From Trema orientale (Eukaryota > Streptophyta > Magnoliopsida > Rosales > Cannabaceae): DNA of 64,000 nt. Positions within the stretch are counted from its first letter, which is position 1; each line of letters begins with the position of its first letter. Positions 45,714-64,000 of this stretch are shown here, piece after piece. The notes under the pieces were generated by a model, which saw nothing but the letters and a program-made list of their open reading frames with translations, did not search any database and had not been told where the DNA came from. The translations under genes and the position numbers were made by a program. Location: assembly GCA_002914845.1 (NCBI GenBank), contig JXTC01000001.1:5220218-5284217 (forward strand), written 5' to 3'.

Positions 45714-47252
45714 CAATAATAATAACATAAATAAGTGAGGGATAATGGAAGAACACAAAATCTCGAACTTGTGCTACAGGTCAAGCACGGAGTTCGAAGA
45801 GAGTAGCTTGGGGCCCACAAATCACTGAAGTGCAAGGGTTAGAAGCTGCATACAAAAAAACTTGTAAAAGAAGTTAGTAGAAACAACAGTGTAAAAATAA
45901 TAGGATAATAGAAAAAGGTATAAAAATAGTTGACTAGTAAGAGAATGGTATAAAACTAATTAATTAGTAAGAAAGTGACATAAAACTAATTATGAGATAG
46001 AAAGTGACGTAAAATAATTATTGAGCCTAGGATATATGAATAAATAAGTGCGGGCTTAGGAAATGGACATGCAAAAATAGCTAAGCCTGTATAAATATTT
46101 AGAAAAATATCAACACTAAATAGACATATCAATCAAGATTTACACATGTATGGACATATAGAGATAGGTATGTATATGTACATGTATATATTTATAGATA
46201 AGATTAAGATGACTAGGAGCTAGTCACGGGTAAGCTAGGAATTAGGCATATGTAAATAAAATACAACAAGGTGCATGCAAATATATGTGTGTATAGGTAA
46301 AGCTAGAATAGAAAGATGTATATACATATGTGTGAAAAAACAAGTAGAAAAGGTGGGAGAGGACTTAGCTACAAGTTGAAGATAAACTCCCAAGGATAGC
46401 AATATTGATGATGTTAATGTAGTCATGGGTTGAGAGAAGAATAAATAATGGTGATGATAATGGTATTAGAAGAGAAGAAACAATAAAAGTGATGATGGTA
46501 GTGATGTGAAAAATATATATACGAGAGGAAGAAGTAGATGTGTTGTGATGGTGATGTTGATTGTTTAATAATAGAAATATATTGAGGATGGGAGGTGGTG
46601 AGGGTCACGGATGAATGCAAGAGAGAGAAAAAGGGCACCAAAGAGAGAGAGATGGTGAGAAACAGTTGAAAACAAAAATAGTGGTACTATAGATAATGTA
46701 TGCTCATTAGATTACAAATGAGGGCATTACCTCTCTATTTATAGGCCAAGAATGCCTTATACAACAAGGGGACTTCTACTACAAGGGATTGAGGTGTCAA
46801 ACACCTATTAGCTAACTTTTCTTAATGGACAAGAGGATTAGGTATCAAGCTTATGTTAGCTTAAGCTTGCTTAATGTAGAAGACCTTAGGCAACAAGTAC
46901 TTGTAGCTACAAGACCTTGGTGAGCAAGTTAGAAGAATCCGGAGTTTTCTAAAGTTGTCTAGAATTAGTGGGCAGCTTGTACACGATAGAAGGAGCACCA
47001 AAACGACGTGTAGTTCAGCTCCAAGTGACATGTAGCTCGGCTTCATGACTTGTAGTTCGAGTATGGGTTGAAAAGAGCTTAAACGACATGTAGTTCTAGC
47101 CAAACTACATGTCATTTTCTTGAGTTTATGTCATTTGTCCCATGGCATATGTAGTTCCACTAAGTTTGCTTAAGCCTTGCTAATCCCATGCTCAATTACT
47201 ATAATTCTCATTTTAGGATTAATCCCAAAAAAATTGAGAAAACCCCAAAACA
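45187..47252 (-). mobile_element. Solo LTR, about 2.07 kb, with CCAAC target duplication
   Basis: The plus strand begins TGTTCGAGATCGG and ends ccccaaaaCA. CCAAC flanks both sides (45182-45186 and 47253-47257). The minus strand has a TATA box ctataaatagagag (plus 46733-46746), so transcription would run leftward. It contains a diverged tandem duplication of about 155 bp (45293-45420 and 45450-45575, with gataggc(a/g)gtcg and acgacactt-cc motifs), several (aat)n tracts and repeated acatgtagttc motifs at 47018-47150. Several TATA-downstream open frames are Ser/Leu/Tyr-rich and low complexity, so not coding. No internal retrotransposon region. Confidence 0.65.
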
Positions 47253-47257
47253 CCAAC

Positions 47258-48160
47258 TGAAAACCAAACTTTCAATTTCGGCCAATTTTATCTATTTCGA
47301 CAATTGGTTTCAGTTTTTATTTTTTAAAATATTCTTACTTTAAAACCGACTGCCTTTCACCCTAACCAAAATTGGATCAACTGCTTGACGCAAATCATAA
47401 TAATAATAATAATAATAATAAAAAATTAGTTTCGAGTTAACCCGCCAATATATACATAAGTAATCAAGCTTAAAAATACTCTTCATTTACGTTTACTATT
47501 GTCATAGATACAACATAAGGATTGTACAATGTCTGTATACTAAAAATTATTAATGCAATTTTCAAATTGTTGATAATTTAACTGCTTTAAAATAAGACAA
47601 TAATGCCTAAAAGAAAGGAAAATTAGAAATGCAAGAAACAAGCGGGTTAATGGGTCACAATCAAGTTGTGTACAAGTATTTTTGTCTAAACGAACTGAGG
47701 AGGTCAAGTTTGGGTCAACCCATTTTGTGTGCAGGTCAGGTGAGGGTTGAAATTTTTCTAATAGGATGAGTCATAAAACGGGTTTGGGTTATAAGAGCCA
47801 ATGTATAGATGGAACATCAACCCAACACAAGTTGCCACCCTAATTTCAACACTTGTAGATGGATTGGCGCTAATTTCTACACTTTCCTACACCAAAAACC
47901 CTAATTTTAATGACGATAAATAAAACGAAACAAAGTAACTTCACAAAAAAGCTATACACGAAATAACTAATGGGACATCCTATACTACATTGATTGAAGA
48001 AAAGCTTTTCAATAACTCGAAACCAAACTTCCAGGTTGCCATGGACAGTTTCTGCATTTTCTTCCAAAAATAAATACGCGGACAAAACTGACTTGCTTGA
48101 TCATTCTTTGTACATTCATGGCGCATATTGTTCAAGATTGCAAATTTGCAATCATGGCAC
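47258..48160. other. Region downstream of RECQ4A
   Basis: It contains (aat)n at 47396-47420 and a remnant of the repeat interrupted by the solo LTR. The part nearest 48160 is presumably the RECQ4A 3' UTR; no canonical polyadenylation hexamer stands out. Confidence 0.4.
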
Positions 48161-59866
<11,706 letters not shown>

Positions 59867-59877
<11 letters not shown>

Positions 59878-60250
59878 TCGGTCTCCCCTATTCACTGAAT
59901 AACTACTCCAAACCTATTTCCTTCAAAAACAATCACAAAAATCCAACAATGGCGGAAATTAGAATTTTAAAAAAAAAAATGAAATTTATAAACCTAATTC
60001 TGATTTTTTAAAATAATAATGATAATAATAAATTAAGAGACATACCTTGGAATGAAAGGGAGTAATAAATTCCAAACTTCCCTTGAGCAAAACTGATTCA
60101 AACACTACCCAAATGGAACCCTAGAAATGAACCATTTCGGATTAATTGCAGTGGCGAAGAGAGAGAGAAGAGATAGAATTTCGGACGATTTTGCCCTCGG
60201 AAACTTAGAGAGAGAGAGAGAGAGGGAGAGGGAGCTTCAAAAGAGAGCGG
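59867..60250 (-). promoter_or_regulatory. RECQ4A 5' leader and leader intron (inferred)
   Basis: A donor AAG|GTATGT at 60054-60053 and an acceptor TTTGAAG at 59921 bracket an intron that would place the ATG at 59877 in a 54-bp exon. The upstream leader contains GA/CT repeats (60209-60230) and a short upstream ORF (MVHF, 60121-60135). In the frame that joins 59760, no other ATG exists upstream before a stop. Confidence 0.5.
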
Positions 60251-60364
60251 TACATTGGAAATGGCGGGACATTTTGGGCTCGGCCATTTGATTTGATTGA
60301 GGAACGTACTCACCGTTGGTGTTATATTAGAACATTTGGCCTTATAGACTAAATTTTGGGCTTT

Positions 60365-60565
60365 AAGTAAACATCCATTCGTCAAATATTATAGCAAAAT
60401 ATCCAAGCAAAATATCCAGTATACTAAGTGTAAAATTATATATACTAAGTATAAAAAATTATATACTTAGTATATTTCAATACAGTAACTAAAATTTAAG
60501 TGTAAAAGTATATATACTTAGACATTTTGCTATAAAATTTAAAAAATAGATATTTACTTAAGCTA
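60365..60565. mobile_element. MITE-like inverted repeat
   Basis: The left arm aagtaaacatcc..ttatagcaaaatatccaag and the right arm, reverse-complemented, taagtaaatatc..ttatagcaaaatgtctaag are about 75 percent alike over 40 bp. The centre repeats tatatacttag and its complement. Noncoding. Confidence 0.6.
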
Positions 60566-60599
60566 ATTTAAAATATTAGTCATCTACCTAAATTTCTCT

Positions 60600-61060
60600 A
60601 GAAAAATTTTTGATTTTATATATGCTAAAATTTCAAAGAAATTGAAAAATCCTGGATTTAAGATTTTTCGAAAAAACTTCAATTTTATTTAGAAAAATAT
60701 CATTATTAATAATATTTAGAAAACTACCACATTTGATAAGATGCTTGAGGTAACCGATCAAAAAACCTGAGATAATAAATCTGGTTATCTCAAATAACTC
60801 GATTGGTTTCCCCAAATCCAATGCGTTATCGTGTGGTTACCGTGAGTACTTTTTAAAGTACCAATTTTGGAGAAAAAATGGCAGTTTTAAAATTTTTTTT
60901 AAAGTGTTATTTTTCTAAATAAGCTTTTAAAAGTAATATGTTTCTAAATAAATCATTTTAATTGCTATTTTTCTTAATAAACTTTTAAAAAATAATATAT
61001 TTCTAAATAAATCTAAAGATTTTCTAAAAAGTATAACCCATTGAGGATTTTCAATTTTTC
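60600..61060. repeat. Dispersed foldback-type repeat, relative of 43735-43975
   Basis: The ends are gaaaaatatc-type and gttatttttctaaataag-type arms around ggtaaccgatc and gtggttaccg motifs. It matches the earlier copy in style, not base by base. No gene. Confidence 0.4.
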
Positions 61061-61183
61061 AGACTTAAAACTTTTTTTTTTTTTTTGGGTAAGAAGCTCA
61101 ATATATTATTTAGAGCCTTGCTATTTAACCCGAGCCTCTCCTCTCCTCTCACGGATCCATGTGTCTTTTTATCACTCCAATAC

Positions 61184-61343
61184 GCCAACTGGGGTTAGCT
61201 CAGTTGGTCCAAGGTTTGAGGGTTTTGTGTGTGTATTTGGGGGGTCAGGGGTTCAAACCTTGGTAGTGTGTATGTGTGTCATTTTTCTTTAATTTGTAGT
61301 AAGTGGTGGTTATTAGTTAAGCTCTACTTTTTAAAAAAAATAA
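61184..61343 (+). mobile_element. tRNA-derived SINE with 16-bp target duplication
   Basis: A 160-bp body lies between two identical copies of tttatcactccaatac (61168-61183 and 61344-61359). It starts with an A box (ggttagctcagttgg, 61193-61207) and has a B box (gggttcaaacctt, 61249-61261). It ends in an A-rich tail (ttaaaaaaaataa). The boxes, tail and direct repeats together are diagnostic of a SINE moved by LINE machinery. Confidence 0.85.
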
Positions 61344-61359
61344 TTTATCACTCCAATAC

Positions 61360-61911
61360 ATGCACTCGGCAATTAAGAAAAGTGTTGAAAATGGCCATCA
61401 AAATCTGTGACACCCACAACTCATTATGCTAAATAAGGTCGTAAAATTAACTACATGTTCTTATTTTTTGTTTTAGTGTATAATGATTTTTAATCATTTT
61501 GTCTTAAATACATTTTCTTTTTCATTATTTCATATTAATTTTCTTTTGTTTTTGTTTTCTCTTGCAGATTAATGTTGAGCCATATATGCATCGGTTTAGA
61601 CAAGGATTCGGATATAAACAACTCAATCCAGTGATCTTTTTCGTGGTAGTGTTGTCCCATTTTGATAAAGTATTTTATCATCAACTTGATGTTGGCTTTA
61701 GCCAACTAAGGCTTAAAGGAAAGTGATTTGAAACTCATCCTCCATTTGCATGATAGTTGGGAAAAGAGATACAATAAGCTCCTCAAAAGCAGATGACAAG
61801 TGTTGAGTTATTAATTGACTTTCTCATAAGCCAACTTGGCAGATCATAACGGCTTTCTGATTCTTCTACCAATTAACATGAAAACTCGGTGGGCGAGATG
61901 TCACGATCGAT
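61360..61911. other. Intergenic stretch with possible decayed coding sequence
   Basis: The 61560-61800 part has a more coding-like composition (for example HLHDSWEKRYNKLLKS with frame breaks), but no protein family was recognised. Confidence 0.35.
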
Positions 61912-62062
61912 CCATTTTGATTTAATGCGCTACATTAACTAAATTGCTGATTGATGGCAATCCGGTGGTTGGCGGAGAAGAGAATAATGTGACTGCAAGA
62001 CAGCTTGCCTTAGAGCATTTGAAGTGTAAGGAGGAGCTAATATTGGATGCATTAGTCATCCA
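61912..62062. repeat. Duplicated 150-bp segment, copy A
   Basis: From gatccattttgattt to gatgcatta it matches 63716-63869 with about 80 percent identity. One frame reads ENNVTARQLALEHLKCKEEL, coding-like in copy A; copy B has a stop. I do not recognise the protein. Confidence 0.65.
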
Positions 62063-62659
62063 CTCCAGAATTTCTCTTAAAGTGGTGAAGAATTAACCAG
62101 TATGAGGCAGTTCCTCCAGAAGTTGAAAACTTGGAACCCTACGCTAAAATATATCTTCTATATATGTGTTTTTGGGAAGTTTCTATTCTCAAAAAGGGCC
62201 TCAGACTTTGTACAAAGTCTCAAATTTTTGTCCCTAAAAGACATTGACTCATTTGCTCTTGTAACATGTAATTCATAAAGTAATCTAAAAGAATCAACCC
62301 ACATTATCTGGTTTCGCTTATTCTTTATTTGTAAATATAGTTTAAAATAAATCAGTTAGATGCTTTAACTTTCTGTAACTTATTAATAATTATTTATTTT
62401 TGTAGGTTTTTTTTTTCTTAGAGCACTTCATAAGCTGACATATTCTTTGCCTGGAAATGAAAATTGCAGTGCCCCAAAATGCTTTCTACTCTATTTAGGG
62501 TGGATGAAGACTTTGGAAGTTCTAAAAATGCAGAATCAAAACACGAAAGATGCGATAGCACGTTAAGAATTTTTCAAATGTGTTTATGAGTTGGAGGTAT
62601 TATTTCTATTTCCTGTGCAAAGATTTTTAATCATTTTGTATCAGACATATTTCTTTTCA
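62063..62659. other. Intergenic stretch
   Basis: AT-rich, no gene. A phrase about removal of frames (ISLKVVKN then stop) continues copy A briefly. Confidence 0.35.
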
Positions 62660-63240
62660 TTCTTGTAGATTAATTTTCTTTTGTTGGTGTCTCTTATAGA
62701 GTAATTTTCATGCTTTGTGAGAGCTTATGTAAAAGAGTTTTGAGAATTTGTTTTTGTGTGAGCCTTGAATGTTCTTAGAGTGATTAGCTCTAAGAAAATT
62801 ACTTGAGATTGTAAAAGTCTTTCGGGAAAAGGGCTAGGTATGCTTCGGGAGAAGATAGATTCTAGTGCATAAGAGGGAATCCTAGTGTGTGGAACTGAAA
62901 GCACGTCATAGCAGAGAAGACTGATCTAGCTATTGAAGGGAGTTCAGGAGCTTGAAGTCAAGTAAGACGAGTGGAACTCGCTGAATATATTAAGAGAAAA
63001 GTCAAACACGATGCATCAAGATGTGATAGAGTCTTTCTTGTTTACGTCATTGGTGTTTGTACTTTAAAAATTTCTACTAATATGTTTCTTTCTCTGGGCG
63101 TAGTCCCATGGAGTAGGTTCTTGAAAAATAGCTGAATCATGTAAAAATCTCTGGTGCTATTTGTATTCTTTTAATTTCATTATTGTGATTGTTTTGTCAA
63201 TAGTACATGTTAAATAATTCAGTGTTGCAACAACAAAATA
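62660..63240. repeat. Copia-LTR-like sequence
   Basis: It contains gggcgtagtcccatggagtagg..atctctggtgctatttgtattct, a phrase typical of the R/U5 part of Tork-type Ty1/copia LTRs (from memory). No primer site or internal region follows, and the borders are unclear. Confidence 0.4.
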
Positions 63241-63715
63241 CGATTAATTGTTGCAACAGCAGCGGAACTCATTTCACTATTAAAACAACAACAACAACCA
63301 GTTTTTAAATTTGTTTCTTTTGAATAATAAATCGAAAAATTAGTATATCTGCAATCTTGGATCTTTCAAACATTATGTAGAAGGTGAAATAGAAACTCTT
63401 ACCACAGATTTGTTGAGATTATTTAAAATAAAAACTACTGACACAGATTTGTTTGGGTCATTGATGGAAGTAAGTTACTTAAAATTTTTAAGTTTTTTTC
63501 AATTCCTAATGCTTAATTTTTGTAATTATCTCTTATAGGTTAGTACGAAGAGATGCCTAAACTCTCTTTGAAAGTATCAAGCTAATACTCGAGTTAGAAA
63601 AATTATCGAAGGCACGTGCTTTGGATCTTTTCTACAAATTTAGGACTTAGAAATAGTCTTTTATTGGGATTGGCAAATACCATCATGAATACTCGTCATT
63701 TAGTGTTGGATACGA
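63241..63715. other. Intergenic stretch
   Basis: Contains a (caa)n run near 63280-63298. No gene. Confidence 0.35.
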
Positions 63716-63869
63716 TATCAAGATCCATTTTGATTTTATGGATGTACATTACGTAACTAAATTGCCAATTTAGGGTACTTTGGTGGTTGGCAAAGAAGAC
63801 AATAATGCGACTGCAAGATAGCTTGCTTTAAAGCATTTGAAGTGCAAGGAAGAGCTATTAGATGCATTA
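63716..63869. repeat. Duplicated 150-bp segment, copy B
   Basis: Partner of 61912-62062. It ends at gatgcatta exactly where a CACTA terminus begins; in copy A the same sequence continues with gtcatccactcc, showing the uninterrupted state. Confidence 0.65.
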
Positions 63870-64000
63870 CACTACAAGAAAATAAACCTATAGCGATGAC
63901 ATCTATGTTGGAATTAAAACGATTTTCGCAGCGGAAGATTGGCCCAGGAATATTCAAAAATTTTCTCAAAACAATTGACTATATGAGTGTATAGTATTAA
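63870..64000. mobile_element. CACTA (En/Spm) transposon end, cut by the window
   Basis: CACTACAAGAAAATAAACCT begins at 63870, the standard CACTA terminal inverted repeat, followed by tagcgatgac, like a subterminal motif. tta precedes it and may be the 3-bp target duplication. At 63906 TGTTGGAATT..cgcagcgg resembles the start of a copia LTR, so an LTR element may sit just inside. The rest lies outside the window. Confidence 0.6.

Noticed and set aside
46235-46641. Ser/His/Tyr-rich minus-strand frames
   Set aside because: They come from (gat)n and (ata)n-like repeats in the solo LTR; no start context and no homology.

Overview
The window is nuclear DNA of a flowering plant. It is AT-rich and holds two large intron-containing single-copy-type genes with plant GT-AG introns. 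Between and around them lie LTR retrotransposons, MITEs, SINEs, a LINE piece and a CACTA end. No bacterial-style operon, rRNA, functional tRNA or CRISPR array was seen. The species cannot be named from the sequence alone.

Layout. (1) 1-8.1 kb is a transposon graveyard: the gag and LTR of a minus-strand Ty3/gypsy element, a MITE, a 3-copy tandem repeat, a fragment resembling the start of a ribosome-biogenesis BRX1 gene, and a broken SIRE-like Ty1/copia element. A fragment of a sterol methyltransferase (SMT2-type) gene sits next to that copia element. (2) 8.7-18.8 kb, plus strand: a complete T-complex protein 11 (TCP11) family gene. Eleven coding exons join in frame to 1172 residues. (3) 19-23 kb: intergenic DNA with MITEs and a SINE-like piece. 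(4) 23.3-42.1 kb: a nested retrotransposon stack. A decayed Tekay-type Ty3/gypsy element carries a solo LTR of its own family inside its 5' LTR (duplicated target CTTAC). Its 3' LTR is broken by a SIRE-like copia element (TTAAT), which in turn carries a reverse-oriented solo LTR (GTATC) inside its extra 3' ORF. (5) 42.1-48.1 kb: MITEs, simple repeats, a tRNA-like SINE head and another solo LTR (CCAAC). (6) 48.2-60.2 kb, minus strand: a RecQ helicase of the SGS1/BLM class (RECQ4A type). I resolve 25 coding exons giving about 1210 residues, with one probable GC-AG intron; the first exon is an inference. (7) 60.2-64 kb: repeats, a clean SINE with a 16-bp target duplication, a duplicated 150-bp segment, and the end of a CACTA transposon at the window edge.

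The two host genes face each other (TCP11 rightward, RECQ4A leftward) and are about 29.5 kb apart. Nothing suggests that they work together. RECQ4A acts in DNA recombination control; TCP11 proteins are poorly understood in plants. Nearly everything between them is insertions whose order of arrival can be read from target-site duplications. I found no convincing novel biological system. The most informative points are the GC-AG intron, the readable nesting order, the in-frame extra copia ORF split by a solo LTR, the integrase deletion, and the host gene fragments between retroelement pieces.
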